NCBI RefSeq assembly: GCF_017592825.1
Contig: NZ_JAGFMD010000004.1
Coordinates: forward strand, 1-64,000
Reading direction: 5' to 3'
Source: Roseivirga sp. E12
Lineage (GTDB): Bacteria; Bacteroidota; Bacteroidia; Cytophagales; Cyclobacteriaceae
Length of the DNA: 64,000 nucleotides
Shown: positions 33,581-41,996 of the stretch, piece by piece
Numbering within the stretch: the stretch's first letter is position 1
How the letters are laid out: the number at the start of each line of letters is the position of its first letter
Made by a program: the position numbers and the translations under genes
The notes under the pieces: generated by a model
The model's database searches: none
Seen by the model: the letters and a program-made list of their open reading frames with translations, nothing else
Told to the model about the DNA's origin: nothing

Positions 33581-33773
33581 TACTCTAATGATTATTTGCT
33601 TTAAAGATAATGTCGATCCTTAAAGGTTGCATGTCAGATACAAATTCTTTTGCCTATTGGAGTCACATTCGACTCAGCTTTCAGTAAATTAAAAAGGCTA
33701 ATATTTCTTTCTGTCTCTGATACGACATCGGCAGAGAACCAAAAGTTACATTTTATGTATTATTAGATTCGTC

Positions 33774-35111
33774 ATGCAACACATTGTAATCATAGGAAAT
33801 GGAATTTCCGGAATCACTACCGCGAGACATATCAGAAAGAAGAGCGACCATAGAATAACGGTCATCTCTGCTGAAACTGATCATTTTTACTCGCGAACAG
33901 CCCTCATGTATATTTATATGGGGCATATGAAATATGAACATACTAAGCCATATGAAGATTGGTTTTGGGAAAAAAACCGAATCGATCTGAAAAGAGCTTA
34001 TGTTGAAAAGGTAGATACTGATAAGAAGGCACTCACCTTTGCCGATGGTTGTACTATGGACTACGATAAACTTGTATTAGCCGCAGGTTCTAAGTCCAAT
34101 AAATTTGGTTGGCCAGGTCAAGACTTAAAGGCCGTTCAAGGGCTTTATAACTATCAAGACCTTGAATCAATGGAGGAATATACAAAGAGTATTTCCAGAG
34201 CCGTGATTGTAGGGGGTGGACTGATAGGTATAGAAATGGCTGAGATGCTATTAAGCAGAAATATCCCTGTGACTTTCCTAGTAAGAGAAAACAGTTTCTG
34301 GAATAACGTGCTGCCCGATGGCGAATCTGAAATGATCAACCGCCATATCAAAGAGCATCATGTAGATCTGAGACTTGGTACAGGCCTGAAGGAGATACTC
34401 TCTGATGAAAATGGACGAGCTAGAGCAGTAATAACCGATCAAGGTGAAGAGATTGCCTGTCAATTCGTAGGGCTTACTGCCGGAGTTTCTCCGAACATAG
34501 GCTTTCTGGAGGGTTCTGGTATCGAAACCAACCGTGGTATAATGGTTGACCCATATTTGGAAACCAATGTCAAAGATGTTTACGCTGCTGGCGACTGTGC
34601 TGAATTCAGAGAAACGAATGGTGAGCGTAGAAACCTTGAGCAAGTTTGGTACACTGGAAGAATGATGGGAGAGGCTTTGGCAGAGACCATTTGCAATACA
34701 CCGACTAAATATGACCCAGGGCATTGGTTTAATTCAGCAAAGTTCTTCGATATAGAATACCAGACCTATGGATGGGTTTGGGCTAAGCCGAAGGATAATG
34801 AAAATGACTTCTATTGGGAACATGAGGGAGGTAAAATATGCCTGAGGTTGCGTTGGGATAAATCTAACGACAAACTTTTGGGCGTGAATAACTTTGGCTT
34901 CCGCCTGAGACATCATGCTTTTGACAAGTGGTTCAAAGAAGGTAGGACTGTACAATATGTACTAGAGCACCTCAGAGATGCCAACTTTGATCCTGAACTC
35001 TATAAAACGCATGAGCAGGATATCATCAATCAGTTCAATGCCGAGAATGGTAGCAACATCAGCTTAAAAAAGAAGAGCTGGAAGCGTATTTTACAATTAG
35101 TCTCAAATTAG
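33774..35111 (+). CDS. NAD(P)/FAD-dependent oxidoreductase (445 aa)
   Basis: Pyridine-nucleotide-disulfide-type flavoprotein resembling nitrite reductase and rubredoxin reductase subunits. FAD-binding GNGISGITTARHIRK is at the N-terminus, the second Rossmann fold is VIVGGGLIGIEMAEML (about 143-158), and FAD-contact DVYAAGDCAEF is near 265. The C-terminal third (about 320-445) is an extra domain (WFNSAKFFDIEYQTYGWVW). It is followed 14 nt later by a membrane Fe-S protein, suggesting an NAD(P)H-to-membrane electron pathway. The acceptor is unknown. Confidence 0.8.
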   Translation: MQHIVIIGNGISGITTARHIRKKSDHRITVISAETDHFYSRTALMYIYMGHMKYEHTKPYEDWFWEKNRIDLKRAYVEKVDTDKKALTFADGCTMDYDKLVLAAGSKSNKFGWPGQDLKAVQGLYNYQDLESMEEYTKSISRAVIVGGGLIGIEMAEMLLSRNIPVTFLVRENSFWNNVLPDGESEMINRHIKEHHVDLRLGTGLKEILSDENGRARAVITDQGEEIACQFVGLTAGVSPNIGFLEGSGIETNRGIMVDPYLETNVKDVYAAGDCAEFRETNGERRNLEQVWYTGRMMGEALAETICNTPTKYDPGHWFNSAKFFDIEYQTYGWVWAKPKDNENDFYWEHEGGKICLRLRWDKSNDKLLGVNNFGFRLRHHAFDKWFKEGRTVQYVLEHLRDANFDPELYKTHEQDIINQFNAENGSNISLKKKSWKRILQLVSN

Positions 35112-35125
35112 AATATCAATAAATT

Positions 35126-36550
35126 ATGTCATCAGTAGATCCAAGTTTATCTATCGCTAACCCAGAGCCGAAGGACACCGATGTGATCCAGAAGGCAGGT
35201 TTGGCACTTGCTGGTTTGGGAGTATTAGTTCTTTTTCTCTCATGGGGAAATGTTGCGATTCCAGCCTCAATTGGACTTCCAGTTGCCCTATTGGGTATTT
35301 TGGTAGGAACAGTCATTTACTCCGCACGCTTGTACCTCAATCAGCCAGAAGGGATTAAAAACAATGGCGTTTGGTTTAAAAGTTTAACGAGTCGCGGTGT
35401 TTTGGGCTGGGTAGCCGGCATCATACTCACTGGTTTTTATGTGATCCTCTATTGGTATCCAGAATATATCGGTTTCAAAGCAGGCGGAAACGAAGGTATG
35501 GTAGCCTTGTTTGACCCCTTGAGCATGTTTTTCAAAGGAACGCCAGCAAGTCAATGGTTTGTTTATGGAACGCTCTACACACTTTGTATCACGGCTCTAG
35601 GGATTAAATTCTTATTTAAATACCGACATAACCGCTATCAGTTTATCAGAACACTAGTGGTAATCGCCAGTCAGTTGTTCTTAGCCTACCTGATACCAGA
35701 GATCTTAGCAGGTCTTAACTACAATGATGTTACTACCTCAAGTGGTGAATACTTGGGCTATTTCAATACAGACTTGAAAAACACCTGGCCTTTAGATTAT
35801 GATTTCTTTTACGATTGGCAATTGAATGCCTTTCAACAAGAGGCATATCAACCTGTGGGTACTCTATACCTAATCGTTGGAATAGCAATGTTTTTAGTCG
35901 TGACACCAATCATTACTTACTACGTAGGTAAGAGATGGTATTGCTCATGGGTTTGTGGTTGTGGAGGTTTGGCAGAAACTGCTGGCGATCCTTTCCGTCA
36001 CTTGTCTTCTAAAAAATTGAGTGCTTGGAAGCTAGAAAGATGGTTGATCCATGGTGTAATGGTTTTCGTTTTCGTGATGACCGCTGCGACCATTTATGGC
36101 TACTTCTGGAATACAGGAGAGGTCTTCGGGTTAAACATCTACAATAACTTCCAAAAACCTTATGGCTTCCTAATTGGAGCAACGTTCTCAGGTGTCATCG
36201 GAGTAGGCTTTTATCCAATGCTTGGAAATCGTGTTTGGTGTCGTTTTGGTTGCCCAATGGCAGGCTATATGGGTATCATTCAGCGTTTCAAGTCAAGGTT
36301 CAGAATTACCACTAATGGAGGCCAATGTATCTCATGCGGTAATTGTTCTACTTACTGCGAGCAAGGAATTGATGTTAGAGCCTATGCTCAAAAAGGCCAG
36401 AACATCGTTCGTGCAAGTTGTGTTGGCTGTGGTATTTGTTCTGCAGTTTGCCCAAGAGGTGTACTTAAATTAGAGAACGGTCCTGAAGAAGGAAGAACAG
36501 ATTTACCACCAATCATTATCGGTAACGAAAGCATCAAGGTGAGTAACTAG
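35126..36550 (+). CDS. membrane 4Fe-4S protein, NapH/CcoG-like (474 aa)
   Basis: Polytopic membrane iron-sulfur protein with about six TM segments. Cys motifs CSWVCGCGG (about 272-280) and RFGCPMAGYMG lie beside the membrane. Two classical ferredoxin clusters follow near the C-terminus: CISCGNCSTYC and CVGCGICSAVCP. It resembles NapH or CcoG-type redox proteins and is probably the membrane partner of the upstream FAD protein. The operon order, 14 nt apart, supports a joint role. Confidence 0.8.
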   Translation: MSSVDPSLSIANPEPKDTDVIQKAGLALAGLGVLVLFLSWGNVAIPASIGLPVALLGILVGTVIYSARLYLNQPEGIKNNGVWFKSLTSRGVLGWVAGIILTGFYVILYWYPEYIGFKAGGNEGMVALFDPLSMFFKGTPASQWFVYGTLYTLCITALGIKFLFKYRHNRYQFIRTLVVIASQLFLAYLIPEILAGLNYNDVTTSSGEYLGYFNTDLKNTWPLDYDFFYDWQLNAFQQEAYQPVGTLYLIVGIAMFLVVTPIITYYVGKRWYCSWVCGCGGLAETAGDPFRHLSSKKLSAWKLERWLIHGVMVFVFVMTAATIYGYFWNTGEVFGLNIYNNFQKPYGFLIGATFSGVIGVGFYPMLGNRVWCRFGCPMAGYMGIIQRFKSRFRITTNGGQCISCGNCSTYCEQGIDVRAYAQKGQNIVRASCVGCGICSAVCPRGVLKLENGPEEGRTDLPPIIIGNESIKVSN

Positions 36551-36556
36551 TGCCGA

Positions 36557-36600
36557 GTATTGCGTAGTACGTATTGGGTACCTAGTACCTAGTATTTAGA
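36557..36600. repeat. short-word intergenic repeat, copy A
   Basis: AGTATTGCGTAGTACGTATT, then GGGTACCTAGTACCTAGTAT. It reappears inverted and rearranged at 36767-36803, where the minus strand reads GTAGTACGTAGTACGTATC and GAGTATTGCGTAGT. The mixture of repeated 7-10-mers looks like a variable repeat family rather than a simple tandem array. Confidence 0.5.
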
Positions 36601-36615
36601 CAATAGATTTTAGAG

Positions 36616-36647
36616 GAGGTTGCCACTTCAAGGGTAACCTCTTTTTT
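36616..36647 (+). terminator. terminator of the oxidoreductase/Fe-S operon
   Basis: GAGGTT / AACCTC arms around GCCACTTCAAGGGT, followed by TTTTTT. Confidence 0.8.
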
Positions 36648-36766
36648 ATTCCGAGTTTACCGAGGAATCTGTATAGTAAATTAAGTATGCTCTTTTGTAT
36701 AAGATGCTTCGGAAAGCTCAGCAAAAGAAAGGACTGGTAAACGCTTGATACTAACCTTCAAGCCTA

Positions 36767-36803
36767 ACTACGCAATACTCGATACGTACTACGTACTACG
36801 AAT
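36767..36803. repeat. short-word intergenic repeat, copy B (inverted)
   Basis: ACTACGCAATACTCGATACG, then TACTACGTACTACGAAT. It ends a few bases before the stop of the DinB gene and mirrors copy A, with the terminator and about 120 unassigned bases between them. Confidence 0.5.
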
Positions 36804-36809
36804 TACGCC

Positions 36810-37301
36810 TTACTCCTCATCCATCGCCAAAACCTCTCTCACCTGGCCCAAGTGATGCTTCAGGTGTACCACATAGTCCTGCATAAAGTAGTCAAGGGTA
36901 GTAGCTTCATTTTCTTGAATTGTGTAGAAAGCGATTTGATGAAGGTTATGAGCTGTGCGCTCTTTGTTCCTTACACTATCAGGTGTTTGATTCATCACAT
37001 GAGCAATGTGGAGATTAAACTGACGCCAAAGAATAAGTAAATCATGCCAATTGACAGCCTGATAGTTTTGCGAAGTAACCCATTCATCTTGCTTGTAACC
37101 CGTGCCGATTAACTCATCTGAATCCTGCGCCCGAACAAAACGACCATGGTTATTAGAGGCAGAGTCAATCAGGTGGCCAATGATCTCTTTTGCAGACCAC
37201 TTGCCCGGGGCAGGGCGCTTTTCTGCATCACTTTCCTCTACGGTAATCAATTGTTCAAAAGCCGCGAGAACGACTTCTTTCAGGTTATAATCTCCATTCA
37301 T
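36810..37301 (-). CDS. DinB-family protein (163 aa)
   Basis: Four-helix metalloenzyme-like fold. The usual DinB histidine triad is visible as WSAKEIIGHLIDSASNNHGRF (first His), HDLLILWRQFNLHIAH (middle) and VVHLKHHLGQVREVL (C-terminal HxxH). It may be a thiol S-transferase of unknown substrate. A TAnnTTTG element sits only 4 nt before its ATG, so the message may be leaderless. Confidence 0.8.
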   Translation of the reverse strand: MNGDYNLKEVVLAAFEQLITVEESDAEKRPAPGKWSAKEIIGHLIDSASNNHGRFVRAQDSDELIGTGYKQDEWVTSQNYQAVNWHDLLILWRQFNLHIAHVMNQTPDSVRNKERTAHNLHQIAFYTIQENEATTLDYFMQDYVVHLKHHLGQVREVLAMDEE

Positions 37302-37305
37302 GCCA

Positions 37306-37313
37306 CAAAGGTA
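37306..37313 (-). promoter_or_regulatory. -7 element TACCTTTG next to the DinB start codon
   Basis: Perfect consensus match on the minus strand, with the ATG at 37299-37301. Transcription would start on or beside the ATG. No correctly spaced TTG. Confidence 0.35.
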
Positions 37314-37344
37314 ATGGAGTTCAATACAATTCTATTCTTAATGG

Positions 37345-37818
37345 CTAAGACTCTTTCCAAAGTTTCACAAACTTGAGATAAGCCTTGTCCGTCAGAGTCA
37401 GTACGCGATCAAATATGCTCGTAAAGTCATCAAACTCTTGGAGCACTATTTCAGATGATGTCCATATCACGCCATTAATCCAGTAGACTTTGGCCACTTT
37501 AGCGTCTTTAGTCACTTCATGGCAGAGGTTTTTGGCCTTGGTGATTTCTGACTCTGAGTCTAGTTTGAGGTTGGCCAGCCTGGCAAGTCGAAAGAAATTC
37601 TTGTCTTCCATATCAATGGTAATATAGAAGGTGCGCTCCTTATACTTGAATTTGACATCTCCATCTTCATCAACCTCTGGAGAGTAATCCTTATCTGTTA
37701 AAAAACTTACATACTTGTCTTGGATGATTTTCTTTTCAAGCTGTTGCTTAACATCGAATTGAGCATGAGCCACTAAGGCTGAACCTAAAAAGAGCAGCGT
37801 AAAGCATAGTCTGATCAT
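37345..37818 (-). CDS. secreted protein of unknown function (157 aa)
   Basis: The signal peptide is LCFTLLFLGSALVAHAQ. The mature part has an alpha/beta pattern (KERTFYITIDMEDKNFFRLA, later VAKVYWINGVIWTSSEIVL) that recalls the YbjN/type III chaperone-like fold, but only weakly. I do not recognise a family with confidence. The gap of 43 nt from the DinB gene has no terminator. Confidence 0.5.
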   Translation of the reverse strand: MIRLCFTLLFLGSALVAHAQFDVKQQLEKKIIQDKYVSFLTDKDYSPEVDEDGDVKFKYKERTFYITIDMEDKNFFRLARLANLKLDSESEITKAKNLCHEVTKDAKVAKVYWINGVIWTSSEIVLQEFDDFTSIFDRVLTLTDKAYLKFVKLWKES

Positions 37819-37860
37819 TGATCTAGCGTTTTGGTTGATCGTTTAAAAATACGGTTTTAA

Positions 37861-37897
37861 AATAAAAAAATGCTCGCCCAATAAAGGGGAGCATTTT
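37861..37897 (-). terminator. terminator of the DUF547/barrel gene
   Basis: Read on the minus strand: AAATGCTCCCC, loop, GGGCGAGCATTT, then TTTTATTTT. It lies 29 nt after the stop. Confidence 0.85.
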
Positions 37898-37925
37898 AAC
37901 AACTAAACTAAAACTAATTATTTTA

Positions 37926-39491
37926 TTACTTCAACCAGCGAAAGCCAAGGTTAAAGGTTTGTCCTCCGCCATCATTTCTTGAAGCGAAGAAGTTACTATA
38001 TGACAACTCCATTTCCAGCTTACTGTTCAACTGGTATTTAAAACCAAGACCAGCTTGCTGAAACCATTGTGAAAGACCGAACTGATCGTCAAAACCGTTT
38101 GACACCCGTTCGAATCTTGGAGAGTATTGATACAATGCGAATAGTGACGCTTTGCCACTTGGCAAGAAGTAAGACACAATACCTGTCACTGGTGTTCTGA
38201 AGAAATCTACTTGGTCATCTCTGCGCGAAAAGCGATAGATCAAATCAGCCTCGGCAAATAGTCTCCATCTGGTATTAATCTCCATATCGTAGAATACCTG
38301 TGTGAATGATGTGTATCGGTCATGGTTGACAAATGTTCCATTTCTGTCTTCCAAGTTGGACGCCCCAGGAAACCAAAATGCAGTTCTCACCGACAAATTT
38401 GGCAGTTTGTTAAAAGGGGTAAATCGAACAGCAGGACCGAAGGCAGCTAGAGCTACTTCATTTACATTACCAGACTGAAAAACTGGAGAAAAAGGTGAGT
38501 TCCCATCGGAAAAGGAACTCACGATTACATCAAAACCAACATTAATCCTTGCGGATTTTGATGCTCCATAATTCAGTGTATACTGCGCATTGAAAAAGCT
38601 TTGACGCCCATCAATGGATACTCTGTTGCCTTCACGGTTTCTGATATTTCTTTGTGTATAGATGTTGTAAAAAGATCTGAGCTCTACTTGTCCTTTTGCC
38701 AAGAGTACTGAAGGCGTGAACACTTGAAGGTTTGAAGTAGGCTCATTTGCCTTTTTTGACGCTGCAGCGCTTTTATTTTGACCGTTGAGAGTCCAGTTAT
38801 AAGTATAATAGGTGGTCTTGTAGTTCGTAGGGATTTTGTTATCTCTATACTTATTAATGTAGGCTACAATATTGGCCGCCTTGTCTTTGAAATCTCCAGG
38901 ATACCACTTGAAAATCTCCGAGATGCCAACAGTCTTCTTGCTGTTATCTACTTGAATGAACTCATCATTTGAAAGCGCCATTTTAGTTCGCTCTAAGATC
39001 TGTGCTTCAAGCTTTTCAGGTCTATAGGCGAAACTCGCAATAGGAGGGCAGCTCACTGCAGCACATACGAGTACAAAGTGCAACTTCTCATCTCCTGTCA
39101 CTTTCAATAAGTTGTCTTTTTCCAACTCATTTAATGTCATCTGCTGTCCGGCAACTTGATGCTTTTTGCTGTCAAAGAATCCACCAATTTCAAGTGGTGA
39201 TTTCGTTGGATAGCCCTTGATAATGCCATTAATAACCGAGATGTTATAGGCGTTGATAAAGAATGCTTTTCTTTCGATATCACTAAGGCTATTTGTATTA
39301 AATGAGCCAACCTGATTGACTAGACTTTTGAGGTCCTGTCCGTCTTTTACTATGCCCTGATAGTCTACCTGTCCTTGAGAGACTCGCTTCTGGAAAAAGG
39401 CATCTGCCTCATCCAAAAAGCTATTTAGTGTTTGCGCACTGGCTACCATTCCGATGAGTAGACCAAATGCTGATAGTATTAACTTTTTCAT
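37926..39491 (-). CDS. DUF547 domain fused to an outer membrane beta-barrel (521 aa)
   Basis: The signal peptide ends at ASAQ (about 20). Residues about 25-225 form a DUF547 domain: FFINAYNISVINGIIKGYP, then ALVC-like VLVCAAVSCPPIASFAYRPE and ISEIFKWYPGDF. Residues about 250-521 are alternating amphipathic strands of a transmembrane barrel (QVELRSFYNIYTQRNI, INVGFDVIVSS, ending in FNLGFRWLK with a terminal aromatic and basic residue). DUF547 is a papain-like, possibly catalytic domain; joined to a barrel it would be held at the outer membrane. I have not seen this architecture described. Confidence 0.7.
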   Translation of the reverse strand: MKKLILSAFGLLIGMVASAQTLNSFLDEADAFFQKRVSQGQVDYQGIVKDGQDLKSLVNQVGSFNTNSLSDIERKAFFINAYNISVINGIIKGYPTKSPLEIGGFFDSKKHQVAGQQMTLNELEKDNLLKVTGDEKLHFVLVCAAVSCPPIASFAYRPEKLEAQILERTKMALSNDEFIQVDNSKKTVGISEIFKWYPGDFKDKAANIVAYINKYRDNKIPTNYKTTYYTYNWTLNGQNKSAAASKKANEPTSNLQVFTPSVLLAKGQVELRSFYNIYTQRNIRNREGNRVSIDGRQSFFNAQYTLNYGASKSARINVGFDVIVSSFSDGNSPFSPVFQSGNVNEVALAAFGPAVRFTPFNKLPNLSVRTAFWFPGASNLEDRNGTFVNHDRYTSFTQVFYDMEINTRWRLFAEADLIYRFSRRDDQVDFFRTPVTGIVSYFLPSGKASLFALYQYSPRFERVSNGFDDQFGLSQWFQQAGLGFKYQLNSKLEMELSYSNFFASRNDGGGQTFNLGFRWLK

Positions 39492-39527
39492 TTTTCATTT
39501 TGATAATGTCCTGATTATGTTTTGATG

Positions 39528-40037
39528 CTATTGCAATGCGTATTCGTAGATGCCCTGTATGTCGAGCATTTGTCCGAAGATTTCCACTTGGCCGAGAAGC
39601 TCCATTCTATTGTCTTGTAGGCCAGATAATGTAGCTCGCGTTTCTAAAGAGGTTCCTCTATCGAAAACCACCATAAGGTTGTCAAAGTCTACCTCCCATA
39701 CGCCAGTTTTAACGCGTTGGTCGTCTGCACCACCACAGAGCACTTCGCCACCATCATACCGATAGGTGCCATCATTTAAGAATAAGAAGGTGTCATCTAA
39801 CCTGCAGTTTTGAAAACCTTGCAGGCCTTCAAGTTCGAAGGTTATGGCTTCCCACTCGCGCATATCATCATTAGTGAGTGCGGTCATAAATGCAGCTTCC
39901 GAAGCGGGTAGTCCGATGGGCGAGTCAATTTCTACCTGAGGTGCAGGCGACTCTAAATCAACTAAGCTGCATCCACTAAGCATAAAAATGCTCAGTAGCA
40001 TGGCGATTAGTTTTGTTGTAGGTTTTGTTGTTTTCAT
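39528..40037 (-). CDS. lipocalin-like lipoprotein (169 aa)
   Basis: Lipobox LSGC near 23. The beta-rich mature part contains TFLFLNDGTYRYDGGEVLCGG, then TGVWEVDFDNLMVVFDR, the layout of lipocalin-like domains of Bacteroidota with two Cys probably forming a disulfide. It lies 36 nt upstream of the DUF547/barrel gene on the same strand and is likely part of the same transcript. The function is unknown. Confidence 0.6.
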   Translation of the reverse strand: MKTTKPTTKLIAMLLSIFMLSGCSLVDLESPAPQVEIDSPIGLPASEAAFMTALTNDDMREWEAITFELEGLQGFQNCRLDDTFLFLNDGTYRYDGGEVLCGGADDQRVKTGVWEVDFDNLMVVFDRGTSLETRATLSGLQDNRMELLGQVEIFGQMLDIQGIYEYALQ

Positions 40038-40206
40038 AGTTTAAAATTTTCGAATCCGTTCTCTGGATTCAGGACATTAATCAGAAGATGCTAAGAATAG
40101 TTCGAAGTTTTTTGAAAAAAACTCCCTAAGAATCAAAGTGTTAGGTCTAGGTGACATGACCGTGACACTTTCGTGATACTTTAGCCGAAATTGATAGTTT
40201 GGTGAT
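40038..40206. other. intergenic gap without recognised gene
   Basis: The 224-bp gap holds only a terminator at its right end. No promoter consensus or inverted repeat stands out in the first 169 bp, although it must contain the promoter of the lipoprotein gene. Confidence 0.4.
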
Positions 40207-40239
40207 AAAAAAAGCCACCTCGAAATATCGGAGTGGCTG
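40207..40239 (-). terminator. terminator of the zinc-ribbon protein gene
   Basis: On the minus strand: AGCCACTCCGATA ... TCGAGGTGGCT followed by TTTTTT. Nearly the same sequence as the terminator at 10224-10260. Confidence 0.85.
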
Positions 40240-40261
40240 AGATTAAGCATCGGGGTAGATC

Positions 40262-40933
40262 CTATTTCTCTTGGAATTCTTCAGGGTTATAAATAATCAC
40301 TTTATCCATTCCTGACACAGCTGAACCTAATCGTTTTACAGTTCTAAGCTCATCATTCGTAAACATTTCCATTATTTCACTCTTGTGATAGCTCAAAAAG
40401 ACATCATAGAACCCGTCATCCTCTAGCAACTGAGTGGGCTCATAATTATAACTAAAGCCATTGGGTGATACATCAATGGTATCTTGTCGAATGTCTATAA
40501 CCTTTAAGAGTGAATATTTAAACTCCGAGGGTTCATCTTTATCGTAGAGGTAGTAAATATCATTAACCTCTGGCTCACTCAAATACTTTTCGAAACGCTG
40601 GCCATCCATATAGGTAGCTACTGCAAAATAACCTATAAGGACCATCACGATGGCCAAACCCGAAAACATATAAGCAGGAAAACGAACCTTAGACTTCAAT
40701 TGCTTTGCCAGCGAACGTACCTCTTCGGAGACCTCTTTGGGTTTATTGGCATGCTTACAATTATCACAGATGACATGTAGTACCTTTTTATAGGGGAAAA
40801 GAGGGATCCAAAAAATATGGGCATATGATCCGCTGACAACGATGTGAGTATTTTCATGCCCGCAATTGGTGCATTGGTGACCAGCAAAAGGAGCCTCCTT
40901 TAGAACTTTTGTGTTCCATCCATAAATTACCAT
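40262..40933 (-). CDS. zinc-ribbon membrane protein (223 aa)
   Basis: Two CxxC pairs form a zinc ribbon in the N-terminal part: CTNCGHENTHIVV (about 21-24) and VICDNCKHANKP (about 54-57). The segment between them, HIFWIPLFPYKK, is a known feature of zinc-ribbon membrane proteins in Bacteroidota. One TM follows (about 85-107, YMFSGLAIVMVLIGYFAVAT). The C-terminal 110 residues are extracytoplasmic or cytoplasmic with no recognised domain. Function unknown. Confidence 0.65.
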   Translation of the reverse strand: MVIYGWNTKVLKEAPFAGHQCTNCGHENTHIVVSGSYAHIFWIPLFPYKKVLHVICDNCKHANKPKEVSEEVRSLAKQLKSKVRFPAYMFSGLAIVMVLIGYFAVATYMDGQRFEKYLSEPEVNDIYYLYDKDEPSEFKYSLLKVIDIRQDTIDVSPNGFSYNYEPTQLLEDDGFYDVFLSYHKSEIMEMFTNDELRTVKRLGSAVSGMDKVIIYNPEEFQEK

Positions 40934-40987
40934 TAGAAAAGTTTAAGGTTGAAGATGTTAGAAGATAACAAGATTTGATGTCAGGTC

Positions 40988-41029
40988 AAAAAAAAGCCAT
41001 TACAACCCCTCTTAGGTTATAATGGCTTG
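40988..41029 (-). terminator. terminator of the pirin gene
   Basis: On the minus strand AAGCCATTATAACC, loop TAAGAGG, GGTTGTAATGGCTT, then TTTTTT. Confidence 0.85.
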
Positions 41030-41049
41030 ATTTGGGACTACTGATAACC

Positions 41050-41763
41050 TCAAGTCACTTCCATCGGTATTTCAATGGCCAAGATTTCAGCATATGATTT
41101 TGCTTTAATATTAATGCTAGCTGCCTCCGTTACGCCAACTGCATCTCGACTCGACAAACTTTGACCAGCAATTTCAATGTCACCATTCAGTACAAAGAAA
41201 TAAACACCATTTCCAGGTTTCTTGACTTCATAAGTCAGGCTGGTTCCTGCATCAAGGTTAGCCAGACTGAAATATGCATCCTGATTGATCCAAAGGGCGT
41301 CTCCACCTTCTGGAGAAACAACTGTCTGAAATGTGTTGATTCTGTCTTCAATGTCAAATGACTTTTGTTCGTACCTAGGTGTGATATCTCTTTCCTTTGG
41401 AAATACCCATATCTGCAAGAATTGAACTTCATCTTCCTTACTGTGATTGAATTCTGAGTGTCTCAGTCCTGAGCCGGCAGACATAATCTGCACATCACCA
41501 GTTTTTATCACTTCACCAGTACCTGTACTGTCCTTGTGCTCGAGATTTCCATACAATGGTATAGATACAATCTCCATATTATCATGTGGATGAGTGCCAA
41601 AACCTTGGCCCCCAGCAACTATATCATCATTCAAGACCCTCAATGCACCGAAGTGTACTCGGTCTGGGTTGTAGTAACCTGCGAAACTGAAACTGTGGCG
41701 ACTTTTTAACCAACCATGATCGGCAAAGCCTCTACTATCTGATTTGTGTACGACCGTATTCAT
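41050..41763 (-). CDS. pirin-family protein (237 aa)
   Basis: Bicupin metalloprotein. The N-terminal cupin has ADHGWLKSRHSFSFAGYY, the metal-binding GTHPHDNMEIVSIPL (two His) and SGSGLRHSEFNHS (third His, plus Glu). The C-terminal cupin is shorter and lacks clear ligands, as in YhhW. Family members show quercetin dioxygenase activity or act as redox-linked regulators. Its single gene unit ends in a strong terminator; a TACATGTA palindrome lies 28 nt upstream of the start. Confidence 0.85.
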   Translation of the reverse strand: MNTVVHKSDSRGFADHGWLKSRHSFSFAGYYNPDRVHFGALRVLNDDIVAGGQGFGTHPHDNMEIVSIPLYGNLEHKDSTGTGEVIKTGDVQIMSAGSGLRHSEFNHSKEDEVQFLQIWVFPKERDITPRYEQKSFDIEDRINTFQTVVSPEGGDALWINQDAYFSLANLDAGTSLTYEVKKPGNGVYFFVLNGDIEIAGQSLSSRDAVGVTEAASINIKAKSYAEILAIEIPMEVT

Positions 41764-41979
41764 TTTGATTCCTTTCGTTTATGTTAAAAATACATGTACA
41801 TACATATAACTTGAATATGGCCTTGATAGTTCCTCATAGACGTTATTGAATTATAAGGCTGTGCTAATGTCTGAGCCACTCAACTTTAGCCTCTGTAAGA
41901 TAAACGACATCCATGGATTAATGAAGAAGTGATTGGAACTATAACTGGACCTTCTGCCTTATAACTGCTTCATTATAAT

Positions 41980-41987
41980 TAGCTTTG
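41980..41987 (+). promoter_or_regulatory. -7 element TAGCTTTG for the glycosyltransferase cassette
   Basis: Perfect TAnnTTTG. It overlaps the first possible start codon (TTG at 41985), so translation from the TTG at 41997 is favoured: the transcript would begin near 41994. Confidence 0.5.
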
Positions 41988-41996
41988 CAGCGCATT

